Part shown: one piece after another, positions 38,146-45,809 of the stretch | Numbering within the stretch: position 1 is the first letter of the stretch | Layout: every line of letters starts with the position of its first letter | Assembly: GCF_022747945.1 (NCBI RefSeq) | Contig: NZ_JALDST010000001.1 | Location: 6,138,001 to 6,202,000, forward strand | Reading direction: 5' to 3' | Length of the DNA: 64,000 nucleotides | Source of the DNA: Micromonospora sp. R77 | Lineage (GTDB): Bacteria > Actinomycetota > Actinomycetes > Mycobacteriales > Micromonosporaceae | Position numbers and translations under genes: made by a program | The notes under the pieces: model-generated | The model's input: the letters and a program-made list of their open reading frames with translations, nothing else | Databases searched by the model: none | Told to the model about the DNA's origin: nothing

Positions 38146-38982
38146 TCAGTCAGGAGGTGACTGGATGGACCACGGCGCGGCGGTTGCACCGCCGGGCTCG
38201 ATGCCGTAGTGGGCCAACGCTTCGTCGTTCTCGAGATACGACACGGCGCCAAGGTGGCCGATCTCTATGGCCGTCCTATGCATCCGGTCCACACCATCTA
38301 GATCGCCGGCCCGGCGCAGGATATCGATTGCCCGTCCCAGGGATCGGTGATCGCCACGCCGCACGAACGGATGCCAGACCTCGACGGCCTCGTACGGGCG
38401 TCCGGCGTTCTCGAGCCAGTTGGCGAGCGCGCGTGCGCCTTCCACGCTGTCCCGGGCCGCCGTACGGAGCCATCGTTCGGTCTCGGCCGGGTCGGAGAGA
38501 TGCTCGCCGAGAAAGAGCATCGCGGAACGGTTTCCGCGTTCGGCGGCCTCCCGCGCCAGCGCCTCCGCCTCCTGACGGCGGCCATTGCCGGTCAGCAGTT
38601 CCGCGAGCGGTACGACGGCCCACGGCCGGCCCGCATCCACCGCGCTCTGCCACAGAGTCATCGCGGCGTCGGGCTCGCTGCGGGCGAGGTGGAGGTCGGC
38701 AAGCTGGCGCAGCGCTGATAGGTCGCCGGCGACTGCGGCAGCGTGGTACATGCGCTCGGCCGCGTCCTGGTCACCTGCCGCCTCGAGCAGGCGCCCTAGA
38801 TACCACATGGCGGTGGGGTCACCGTCCTCGACCAGGGGTAGCCAAACCCGGCGGGCGTCCTCGGATCGGCCGAGCCGGATCAGCCAGTTGCTGGCGCGGG
38901 CGACCGCCCTGAAGTTGTGCTGGACAGCCGCAAGGACGACGCCTTCCCAACGTCGTCGCCGTCTCCATGCGCCGCAATCCAC
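38146..38982 (-). CDS. Sel1/TPR-like repeat protein
   Basis: The 278-aa all-helical protein is built from repeating units of about 35 residues with the A-x-x-W-L or A-x-x-x-L-G pattern: WLPLVEDGDPTAMWYLGRLL, then MYHAAAVAGDLSALRQLADL, LWQSAVDAGRPWAVVPLAEL, LAREAAERGNRSAMLFLGEH. Such solenoids bind protein partners; no catalytic motif is present. The ATG at 38982 gives an Arg-rich start. The next gene (alpha/beta hydrolase) ends nine bases upstream on the same strand, so the two may be co-transcribed. Confidence 0.75.
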   Translation of the reverse strand: MDCGAWRRRRRWEGVVLAAVQHNFRAVARASNWLIRLGRSEDARRVWLPLVEDGDPTAMWYLGRLLEAAGDQDAAERMYHAAAVAGDLSALRQLADLHLARSEPDAAMTLWQSAVDAGRPWAVVPLAELLTGNGRRQEAEALAREAAERGNRSAMLFLGEHLSDPAETERWLRTAARDSVEGARALANWLENAGRPYEAVEVWHPFVRRGDHRSLGRAIDILRRAGDLDGVDRMHRTAIEIGHLGAVSYLENDEALAHYGIEPGGATAAPWSIQSPPD

Positions 38983-38991
38983 CCGCGTTGA

Positions 38992-39870
38992 TCAGCTGTC
39001 TGCCTTCGCGGGCAGGGTCCGGCCGAGGAAGTCGCGGATGAGGTCGCCGGCCTCGTCCAGGTTGCTCTCCAGCAGGAAGTGCCCGCCGTCGAGGAGGTGG
39101 ACCTCGGCGTCCGGCAGGTCTTCGCCGAAGGCGGTCGCCCCGGCCGGTGCGAAGATCTGGTCGTTGCGGCCCCACGCCGCCAAGACGGGGATCCGGTCCG
39201 CCCGCAGGCGTTTGTGGAGTCGGGGGTAGAGCGCGCGGTTCGCCGGGTAGTCGCGGAACAGGCGTAGCTGCGCCTCGTCGTTGCCGGGACGTTGGAGCAG
39301 CGCGTGGTCCAGGGTCCAGGTGTCCGGGCTGACAACGCTGGGGTCCGGGACGCCGTGGGTGTACTGCCAGACGATCGCGTCGCGCTCCAGGGCGGCACGC
39401 ATCGCGGCCTCGGTCTCGCGGTTCGGATCGTCGGCGTACGCCCAGACCGGTGCCCAGAACTCGGGGACGAAGCCGGCCTCGTAGCCGTTGCCATTCTGGG
39501 TGATGACGGCGGTGACGGGGGAGTTCGCTTGGAGCACGAGTCGCCAGCCGATCGGTGCGCCGTAGTCCTGAACGTAAATGGCGTAGCGGTCCAGGCCGAG
39601 TCGGTCGAGCAGCCCGGCGGTGAGGCGGGCGAGCGAGTCGAAGCTGTAGTCGAACTCGTCGACCGTGGGGTGGTCGGACTGGCCGAAGCCGAGATGGTCG
39701 GGCGCGATCACATGGTAACGGTCGGCCAGTATCGGAATGAGGTCACGGAACATGAACGAGCTGGTGGGGTAGCCGTGCAGTAGGACGACGGCGGGAGCAT
39801 CGGTCGGTCCGGCTTCCCGGTAGAAGAGTCGCTGCCCCTCGACGGTGGCGTACCGATGGAACACACGCAT
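38992..39870 (-). CDS. Alpha/beta hydrolase of the haloalkane dehalogenase / epoxide hydrolase type
   Basis: The 292-aa protein has the fold's oxyanion segment LLHGYPTSSFMFRDLIP and the nucleophile elbow VQDYGAPIG, with Asp as nucleophile rather than Ser, as in dehalogenases and epoxide hydrolases. IPVLAAWGRNDQIFAPAGA carries the acid residue and LDGGHFLLE the catalytic His. Substrate is unknown. The ATG at 39870 overlaps a GGTTAGG copy of the motif that also forms the large palindrome at 39897-39926, so it is probably controlled by the divergent CGNR protein. Confidence 0.88.
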   Translation of the reverse strand: MRVFHRYATVEGQRLFYREAGPTDAPAVVLLHGYPTSSFMFRDLIPILADRYHVIAPDHLGFGQSDHPTVDEFDYSFDSLARLTAGLLDRLGLDRYAIYVQDYGAPIGWRLVLQANSPVTAVITQNGNGYEAGFVPEFWAPVWAYADDPNRETEAAMRAALERDAIVWQYTHGVPDPSVVSPDTWTLDHALLQRPGNDEAQLRLFRDYPANRALYPRLHKRLRADRIPVLAAWGRNDQIFAPAGATAFGEDLPDAEVHLLDGGHFLLESNLDEAGDLIRDFLGRTLPAKADS

Positions 39871-39896
39871 ACCTAACCTCCATGAAATTTCAATGT

Positions 39897-39926
39897 GGTT
39901 AGGACTCTACTGGTAGACTCCTAACC
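39897..39926. promoter_or_regulatory. 30-bp near-perfect palindrome between divergent genes (operator)
   Basis: The arms are GGTTAGGA (39897-39904) and TCCTAACC (39919-39926), with a second inner pair TCTAC / GTAGA; 26 of 30 positions are symmetric. Further GGTTAGG half-sites lie at the hydrolase start (complement, 39872-39878) and before the CGNR gene (about 39944-39950). This fits a dimeric repressor acting on both genes, most simply the CGNR protein itself. Confidence 0.65.
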
Positions 39927-39960
39927 AGTCAAAAGCGCTTGAGCGGTTAGGGGTGTCTGG

Positions 39961-40458
39961 GTGGTATCGACCGACGAAGATCTCCTGCTGCTCATCCTCA
40001 ACAGCACCCCAGTGGTCGACGGCGAGCCGCGCGACCTGCTCGCCGACTCCACTCGTGCCCGCGCGACCCTGCGTGAGTTCGGCGGCACCGGCACCCACGA
40101 GGAGTGGGACGCCGTCCGCTCCGCCCGCCCCCTGCTGCAGGGAGTCGCGCGCGGCGAGCTGGCGAGCGACTCCCTCGCACCGCTCCTGACGGACGCCTGC
40201 CGGGTCCCGCACCTGACCGCCACAGGGCTCGACTGGTCGTTGACCGCGCCGCCGGACCGGCAGTGCGTGGTGCGCGCGGTGCTCGCTTGGGCCGACCTAC
40301 GCGAGGTCGCCCCCGGCCGGCTCCGACCCTGCGCCAACGACGAGTGCCGGCTCTTCCTGATCGACCGCAGCCGGGCCAACACCGCCCGCTGGTGCTCGAT
40401 GGCTGCCTGCGGCAACCGCCTCAAGGCCCGTCGGCACTACCGCAGGGCACGCACATAA
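39961..40458 (+). CDS. CGNR zinc-finger transcription factor (ABATE-type)
   Basis: The 165-aa protein has an N-terminal ABATE-like stress-sensing helical domain. A C-terminal zinc finger follows: CANDECRLFLIDRSRANTAR, then WCSMAACGNRLKARRHY, containing the C-x4-C...C-x4-C-G-N-R signature that names the family. Such proteins are thought to be DNA-binding regulators. The GTG at 39961 is used. It is divergent from the alpha/beta hydrolase, with a large palindrome between, so autoregulation and control of the hydrolase are likely. Confidence 0.88.
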   Translation: MVSTDEDLLLLILNSTPVVDGEPRDLLADSTRARATLREFGGTGTHEEWDAVRSARPLLQGVARGELASDSLAPLLTDACRVPHLTATGLDWSLTAPPDRQCVVRAVLAWADLREVAPGRLRPCANDECRLFLIDRSRANTARWCSMAACGNRLKARRHYRRART

Positions 40459-40504
40459 CCCTGTGAAATAGTCACCCGCACAGCCCGCTGGACGAGCCCC
40501 GCAA

Positions 40505-40630
40505 TCACCGGTCCGTGACGTCACCTACGACGAGGACCGCAGCCAGATCCAAGCCGGCACCGGCCCCCAGGTCATGGCCGCTCTACGAAACGCCGCGGTC
40601 CGCGCCCTACGCCTGACCGTTGATGGAACG
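40505..40630 (+). pseudogene. C-terminal remnant of an ISAs1-family transposase
   Basis: The frame from 40511 reads VRDVTYDEDRSQIQAGTGPQ, then VMAALRNAAVRALRL, the well-conserved end of ISAs1-type (DDE_Tnp_ISAs1) transposases with the DEDRS segment. No start, catalytic N-terminal part or inverted repeats remain, and homology stops near 40620. Confidence 0.75.
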
Positions 40631-41260
40631 GGAATGGGGCAATGTCGCATGCTCGGACACCGCACCAAGCCGCCACGGTTGGCGCGCGAAGCCCGACGGA
40701 AACCCAGTCCTACCAGCACTGGACCCGTTCTAGGAGCGGATCCTGTTGCGGCGGTGTCACCTGCCGTGCTGACCCCGAACCAACGACCGCCACCCTGGCC
40801 ATGCTGCGGCCAGGTCGGCGTTCACGCTGCCCGAATCTCGGGGTGGCGCGTCGGCGTTACGCCAGAGAAAGTGGGTCGGCTCGACTAGTGGCAGTCGGTC
40901 ACCGAGGCGGTGACCAGCTACTGCGCGGCCGGCTGCCACGCCTCGACCTGGTAGGACGGCGCCGCGTGTTCCGGCTGGTCGCCGGTCGCGGCGAGCTCAG
41001 CCCGTCGGTCACCCAAAAGCGCGAGGCGGTTGCGGTGCCGGTAGCACGTCGGAAGTTGTTAGGCTGGCGCTGCGCGGCGGAGACCGCGATGAGGGCGTCG
41101 AGGGAGCGGATCATGGTGACGGGGGACGACGACATCTCGGGGTGAGTGGCCCCGGCCGCCTGCCCGCCTGCGCCGACGGTGGCCTGTCTTGTCGTAGACC
41201 TGTCTGCCCGACCGGGGCGTTTGTCGCGTACCCCGGCTCTCTCTTCGAGGGTGTCTCCCG
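40631..41260. other. Gap upstream of the ABC-F gene, no convincing gene
   Basis: The 630 bp follow the ISAs1 fossil. Open frames exist on both strands, but none shows family motifs. A short ten-codon frame MVTGDDDISG (41113-41145) ends 115 bp before the ABC-F start; it could be a leader peptide of the attenuation kind seen before ABC-F resistance genes, but no antiterminator pair is obvious. The promoter for the ABC-F gene must lie here. Confidence 0.35.
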
Positions 41261-42898
41261 ATGTCTGACGTCAGCATCGTTTGTACGAACCTGTCCTTTT
41301 CCTGGCCGGACGACACTCCTGTCTTCCGGGATCTGTCCTTCACCGTGCCCCCCGGCCGCACGGGCCTCGTCGCGCCCAACGGCGCCGGCAAGACCACCCT
41401 GCTCCGGGTGATCGCGCGCGACCTCACCCCGACCGGTGGCGGCGTGACGGTCGAGGGTGTCCTCGGCTACCTGCCGCAGGACCTGCCCCTGGCCGGTGAC
41501 CTGACCGTCGCGCAGATCCTAGGGATCGATGCGGTCCTCGCGGCACTGCGTGCCATCGAGGCAGGTGACGCGGCGGAGGAGCACTTCACGGCAGTCGGGG
41601 ATGACTGGGACGTGGAGGAGCGCAGCCGCGTCGAGCTTGACCGGCTGGGCCTCGGTGACGTGAGGTTGGAGCGCCGCCTGCGTACTCTCAGTGGCGGGCA
41701 GGTGGTGTCGCTCGGCCTGGCGGCGCAGCTGCTCAGGCGTCCGGACGTGCTGCTGCTGGACGAGCCGACCAACAACCTCGACATCGACGCCCGGCACCGG
41801 CTGTACGCGGTGCTGGAGGGCTGGTCCGGGTGTCTGCTGGTGGTCAGCCATGACCGGGTCCTGTTGGACCTGATGGACCGCATCGCCGAGCTCGACCGTG
41901 GCGAGGTGCGCCTGTTCGGCGGGAACTTCACCGCGTACGAGGAGGCGGCGCGCGTGGCACGCGAGGCGGCGCAGCGGAGCGTGCGCAGCGCCGAGCAGGA
42001 CGTGAAGCGGGAGAAGCGGGAGATGCAGCAGGCCCGGGAGCGGGCCGATCGCCGCGCCAGCAACGCCGCGCGCAACCTCGGCAACGCCGGTCTGGCCCGG
42101 ATCGTCGCTGGTGGACTCAAGCGCAGCGCCCAGGAGTCGGCCGGCCGGGCACAGCAGGCGCACGCCAACCGGGTCAGCGAGGCCCAGAACCGGCTCGACG
42201 AGGCCAGTCGGACGCTGCGCGACGACCAGATGCTGACCCTGGACCTGCCCGACACCACCGTTCCCGCCGGCCGCACCGTGGTCGCCGGCGAGCGTATGCA
42301 GGTCTACCACGACGACCGGGCCGTCTTCGCCGGCGCCGGCGCCGACCTGACCATCCGGGGACCGGAGCGGATCGCGCTGACCGGCCCCAACGGAGCCGGC
42401 AAGTCCACCCTGCTGCGCCTCTTGCAGGGCGACCTCGACCCGGACGCCGGGCAGGTGCACCGCGCCGACGGTCGCGTCGCGTACCTGTCGCAACGCCTGG
42501 ACCTGCTGGATCTCGACCAGACGGTCGCGGAGAACTTCGCCGCGTACGCCCCCGACCGACCGCAGGCCGAACGGATGAACCTGCTCGCCCGGTTCCTGTT
42601 CCGCGGCGCCCGAGCCCACCTTCCCGTCGGTGTGCTCTCCGGCGGTGAACGGCTGCGCGCCACCCTCGCCTGCGTCCTCTATGCCCAACCGGCACCCCAC
42701 CTGCTGTTACTCGACGAACCCACCAACAACCTCGACCTGGTCAGCGTGAGCCAACTGGAGAGCGCCCTCACCGCCTACCGGGGTGCGTTCGTGGTAGTCA
42801 GCCACGACGAACGGTTCCTCATCGACATCGGTGTGCAGCGGTGGCTCCGCATCGACGGTGGCCACCTGCGCGAAATTCCCGCACTCGACCTCGCCTGA
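41261..42898 (+). CDS. ABC-F ATPase of the antibiotic-resistance (ribosome protection) type
   Basis: The 545-aa protein has two ABC domains and no membrane part. Domain 1 has Walker A APNGAGKTT (about 40), signature LSGGQ (about 147) and Walker B LLLDEPTNNLD. The linker is charged and helical (EQDVKREKREMQQARERADR), the ribosome-contacting arm in this family. Domain 2 has Walker A GPNGAGKST, signature LSGGERLRA and a second LLLLDEPTNNLD. ABC-F proteins of producers and pathogens displace macrolides, lincosamides or streptogramins from the ribosome, while housekeeping members aid translation. The ATG at 41261 follows CGAGGG (41246-41251). It stands alone, with a terminator at 42918. Confidence 0.9.
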   Translation: MSDVSIVCTNLSFSWPDDTPVFRDLSFTVPPGRTGLVAPNGAGKTTLLRVIARDLTPTGGGVTVEGVLGYLPQDLPLAGDLTVAQILGIDAVLAALRAIEAGDAAEEHFTAVGDDWDVEERSRVELDRLGLGDVRLERRLRTLSGGQVVSLGLAAQLLRRPDVLLLDEPTNNLDIDARHRLYAVLEGWSGCLLVVSHDRVLLDLMDRIAELDRGEVRLFGGNFTAYEEAARVAREAAQRSVRSAEQDVKREKREMQQARERADRRASNAARNLGNAGLARIVAGGLKRSAQESAGRAQQAHANRVSEAQNRLDEASRTLRDDQMLTLDLPDTTVPAGRTVVAGERMQVYHDDRAVFAGAGADLTIRGPERIALTGPNGAGKSTLLRLLQGDLDPDAGQVHRADGRVAYLSQRLDLLDLDQTVAENFAAYAPDRPQAERMNLLARFLFRGARAHLPVGVLSGGERLRATLACVLYAQPAPHLLLLDEPTNNLDLVSVSQLESALTAYRGAFVVVSHDERFLIDIGVQRWLRIDGGHLREIPALDLA

Positions 42899-42917
42899 CC
42901 AACGACTCCGCCCGCTT

Positions 42918-42948
42918 CGGGCCACGGGCCCCGCCGGCCCGTGGCCCG
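42918..42948 (+). terminator. Hairpin terminator after the ABC-F gene
   Basis: A perfect 12-bp stem GGGCCACGGGCC / GGCCCGTGGCCC with loop CCGCC lies 20 bp past the stop, extended by an outer C-G pair. Confidence 0.7.
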
Positions 42949-43178
42949 GGGCACCCGAAGATGACCCGACATGCCCGAGTCGCCAACATACCCACGTCCA
43001 GGGGCGAGCGCACGGCGTCGGAGTCCTCGCACATCACGTCCGGGACACTGGCCGGCGTGCATGGCCTCCGGGATGTAGCCGGCGCTCACGGCTCTGCCGA
43101 GTGAAGGCGTCTGACAGGTGCACCAAGGGGAATGGCATCCACGGGTGGCATCTCGATCGGTATTCGGGCAATTCGAGC

Positions 43179-43203
43179 GGGCCGGGCCGATGTGGCCCGG
43201 CCC
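43179..43203 (-). terminator. Hairpin below the epoxide hydrolase remnant
   Basis: A perfect 10-bp stem (GGGCCGGGCC, loop GATGT) lies about ten bases past the stop of the leftward remnant; it is probably its former terminator. Confidence 0.5.
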
Positions 43204-43212
43204 CACTGCTGA

Positions 43213-43650
43213 TCAGGATGGGCGAAGCGACGTGAAGAACTGCCTCAGTTCGCCAGCGAGCAGGTCCGGTTCTTCCAGGGGCATGAAGTGTCCGCCCCTA
43301 CCTGGTTCGCTTCAGTGTCGGATGTCGGTGCAGGCGCGTTCGGCCATCTTTCGGGGGTAGTTGGCATACGAGGGCTCGGTGCTCACCGTGAACCCTGCGG
43401 GCACGTGATGTCGGGCCGTGGGCTGTTGTGGTGGAAGCTGTAGTACTGCCGGAACGAGGAGCCGATGGCGCCGCTCGCCCAATAGAGGGTGATGGTCGTC
43501 AGCAGGGTGTCCCGGTCGAAGCGGCTTTCCAGGTCTCCGTCGTTGTCGCTCCAGTCGCGGTACTTGTCGATGAGCCAGGCGGCCAGTCCGGCTGGGGTGT
43601 CGGCTAACCACGCGGCGATGGTGTCCGGCCGGGTGCCCAGCTGGAGAGGC
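43213..43650 (-). pseudogene. C-terminal remnant of an epoxide hydrolase
   Basis: The leftward reading LGTRPDTIAAWLADTPAGLA, AAWLIDKYRDWSDNDGDLES, TLLTTITLYWASGAIGSSFR, then EPSYANYPRKMAERACTDIRH and GRGGHFMPLEEPDLLAGELR is the second half of an alpha/beta epoxide hydrolase, including the catalytic His of GGHF. It needs one frameshift near 43385 and has a TGA (43312-43314) in place of the conserved Trp after RH. The N-terminal half with the nucleophile is missing. Confidence 0.82.
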
Positions 43651-43689
43651 TCGTCGGTAATCGTTGGGCTCGTCGCGACATAAGCCAGG

Positions 43690-44271
43690 GTGAGAGTCGC
43701 CAAGGCAATGGGGGTTCGGGTGGGTCCACCGAAGAAGAGGGACGAGGACTGGTTCACCGGCCTCTACGTCGCCGAGTACGCGAACATAGTGAGGTATGGC
43801 CTGCGCCGACTCGCGGACCCCGACGCGTCAGCGGAACTCGCGCAGGAGGTATTCGTCGTCGCCTGGCGTCGTCGCCACGAGGTGCCGGACCGCAGTCTGC
43901 CCTGGTTGTACGGGGTGGCCCGTCGGCTCCTTGCGAACCACTGGCGGTCGCGGCGCGCCGCCCCCGATGTCCTGCTATCACCGGTGCCGACCTGGAACGG
44001 GTCGCCATCTCGTCGGGTGCCGACACCACCGTCGGGGTCGCCGATATCCGGGCCGCGCTGGCGATCCTCAGAACTCGATCAGGAAATTCTCCGGCTGATC
44101 GGCTGGGAGGAGTTGACGGTGTCCGAGGCGGCCCAGGCTCTTGGCTGCACTCGGGCGACTGCGGCGGTGCGCCTGCATCGCGCCCGCCGCCGCTTCGCCG
44201 AAGCGATGTCGGACCGGCCCGTTCAGTCCCAGCGCCGTCCCGTACTGGCGATCACGCGAGAGGAACTGTGA
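43690..44271 (+). CDS. ECF-type RNA polymerase sigma factor
   Basis: The 193-aa protein has region 2 (FTGLYVAEYANIVRYGLRRL, then AELAQEVFVVAWRRRHEVPD, LPWLYGVARRLLANHWR) and region 4 (ELDQEILRLIGWEELTVSEA, then LGCTRATAAVRLHRARRRF). The stretch between, about 43983-44070, reads as Pro/Ser-rich nonsense in this frame but as GADLERVAISSGADTTVGVA DIRAALAIL in the next; two opposite one-base shifts restore the frame. So the linker is either scrambled by paired indels or misread. The following CU044_5270-type gene starts on its stop codon (TGATG), the usual sigma plus associated-protein pair. Confidence 0.82.
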   Translation: MRVAKAMGVRVGPPKKRDEDWFTGLYVAEYANIVRYGLRRLADPDASAELAQEVFVVAWRRRHEVPDRSLPWLYGVARRLLANHWRSRRAAPDVLLSPVPTWNGSPSRRVPTPPSGSPISGPRWRSSELDQEILRLIGWEELTVSEAAQALGCTRATAAVRLHRARRRFAEAMSDRPVQSQRRPVLAITREEL

Positions 44272-45281
44272 TGTTCGGAGTAGAACGCACCCGTACCCTC
44301 CTCGGCCCGGTCGACCCGGCCCGGAGCGCCGCCGTCGCTTCGCCGCTGGTCTCGGCACATGAACTGATCAACCGTGCCGGCACCACCGGGATGGTCGCCG
44401 GACGTCGTCGCGTACGCCCGACCCGCCGGCTGGTTCTGGCCGCTGGGACGCTGGCGGTCGCGGTCGGTGCCGTGTCCGTTCTCCGACCGCTCGACGGGCC
44501 CTCACCGGATGTCCCGGGCGGGCCCGGGAACGCAGCGGGATCGGTGCTCGTGCCGGTCTCGTACCAGTTCGACACTGATCCGCCGGAGGCTGGCCCGCGA
44601 TTGCGCGCGCTGGCGGGCACGATCAAGGACGCGGAGTACGACCACCTCGGTGGGCGCTACATGTACCACCACATGAAGGTATGGGGCGATCCGGTAATGA
44701 CCTCCGCCGACGGTCGCCACCAGGTCGCCTTCGTCGGCGAGACGAAGGTCTGGCAGGCCGCCGACGGGACCGGTAGCCAGACAAACACGCAGTTGGAGCC
44801 GCAGTACCCCGACCAGGAGTCCCGCGACTACTGGCAACGCAACCTGGACTCACGTCCCGCAGCCGGCGCCGCGGCGGCTCCGGCCCTGATCCCGCTGCCG
44901 CCCATGGAGCTCACGCCTCCGTCGGCTGACCCGTCGCGGCTACGCGAACTGCTCAAGGTCGAGTACGGGCCAGGCGCCGCGAGCAAGGAGGTCAACACTC
45001 TCTATGCGCAGTTCGTCATACCGCGTGCGGTGCGAGCAGAGATCCTGCGGGTCCTCGCCGACGTGCCCGGCTTCCGCTGGCGGGGGCAGGTGACAGATCG
45101 CGCCGGTCGGAACGGCCTCGCCGTCACTTTCGACGACCGCGAACACGACGCGCAGTCTCTCCTGATCTTCGACCCGAAGACGGGTGAGCTGCTCGCCCAT
45201 GAGCGACTGACGCTGTCGCCCATGCAGATCAGCGCGTACCAGGTGATCCTCGATACCGCCTGGACTGATCGAATGGGTTGA
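44271..45281 (+). CDS. CU044_5270-family membrane-anchored partner of the ECF sigma factor
   Basis: The 336-aa protein has a short N-terminal cytoplasmic part (about 45 aa), one TM segment (RRLVLAAGTLAVAVGAVSVL, about residues 44-63) and an extracellular domain containing AEYDHLGGRYMYHHMKVWGD and LLIFDPKTGELLAHERL. This layout is that of the actinobacterial CU044_5270 family, encoded next to SigE-type ECF factors and presumed to regulate them or to sense the envelope. The ATG at 44271 overlaps the sigma stop and has GAGAGGAAC just upstream, so they are translationally coupled. Confidence 0.8.
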   Translation: MFGVERTRTLLGPVDPARSAAVASPLVSAHELINRAGTTGMVAGRRRVRPTRRLVLAAGTLAVAVGAVSVLRPLDGPSPDVPGGPGNAAGSVLVPVSYQFDTDPPEAGPRLRALAGTIKDAEYDHLGGRYMYHHMKVWGDPVMTSADGRHQVAFVGETKVWQAADGTGSQTNTQLEPQYPDQESRDYWQRNLDSRPAAGAAAAPALIPLPPMELTPPSADPSRLRELLKVEYGPGAASKEVNTLYAQFVIPRAVRAEILRVLADVPGFRWRGQVTDRAGRNGLAVTFDDREHDAQSLLIFDPKTGELLAHERLTLSPMQISAYQVILDTAWTDRMG

Positions 45282-45293
45282 ACGCCGAACTCA

Positions 45294-45320
45294 GGGGCCG
45301 CTCCTTCCGGGAGCGGCCCC
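45294..45320 (+). terminator. Hairpin terminator after the sigma/partner pair
   Basis: An 11-bp perfect stem GGGGCCGCTCC / GGAGCGGCCCC with a 5-nt loop lies 12 bp past the stop. Confidence 0.75.
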
Positions 45321-45380
45321 GATTGACCTGAATCCCCCGGATCCGCACACCGCGACTCCCTGACGGCGGCGTGCGGTACG

Positions 45381-45809
45381 TTGAGCGGGCCCCTGCAAGC
45401 TCGCCCGGTCGACGTTTACGCCATGTCGCGCTGGCAGGGCGGGCTGGAACACAAAGAGGCCTTCCTCGGCCGCATCGTCGACATCGGCGCGGAGCCGTTC
45501 GCCATGTCGGCGGTGTGCGTCCGCGCCGGCTCGGAGCGGGAGCACCGGGCAGCGGGCACGGAGCTGGCCGACCTGTTCTGCCGGCAGGCCCGACTGCGGG
45601 CGAAGGCCCTGTTCGCCGCTCGCTGGGACAACACGGACCCGATCGACGTCGAGGCGTCCCGACGGATGGTGTCCGGCCGCTACGCCTTCCTGGAGGAGGG
45701 CGTCATCCCGCGGCCCGCCGAGGGCGCCTGGGTGTCCGCCTGGGAGTCGGGCCCGGCCACGGCGGACGACGTGCGCCGCCGCATCCGCCCCTTCCCGACC
45801 GGGGACTGA
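45381..45809 (+). pseudogene. C-terminal fragment of an acyl-CoA dehydrogenase
   Basis: The open frame reads LQARPVDVYAMSRWQGGLEH, KEAFLGRIVDIGAEPFAMSA, ELADLFCRQARLRAKALFAA, RWDNTDPIDVEASRRMVSGR and YAFLEEGVI. This matches the extreme C-terminal helical region of a large acyl-CoA dehydrogenase; the FAD-binding and catalytic parts are missing. It begins just after the terminator of the previous operon. Its 3' end overlaps the tail of the opposite permease gene by 130 bp, so it is probably a leftover of a rearrangement. Confidence 0.7.

Noticed and set aside
42775..43206. Leftward 143-aa frame overlapping the ABC-F end
   Set aside because: It covers the terminator hairpin and has no protein-like pattern.
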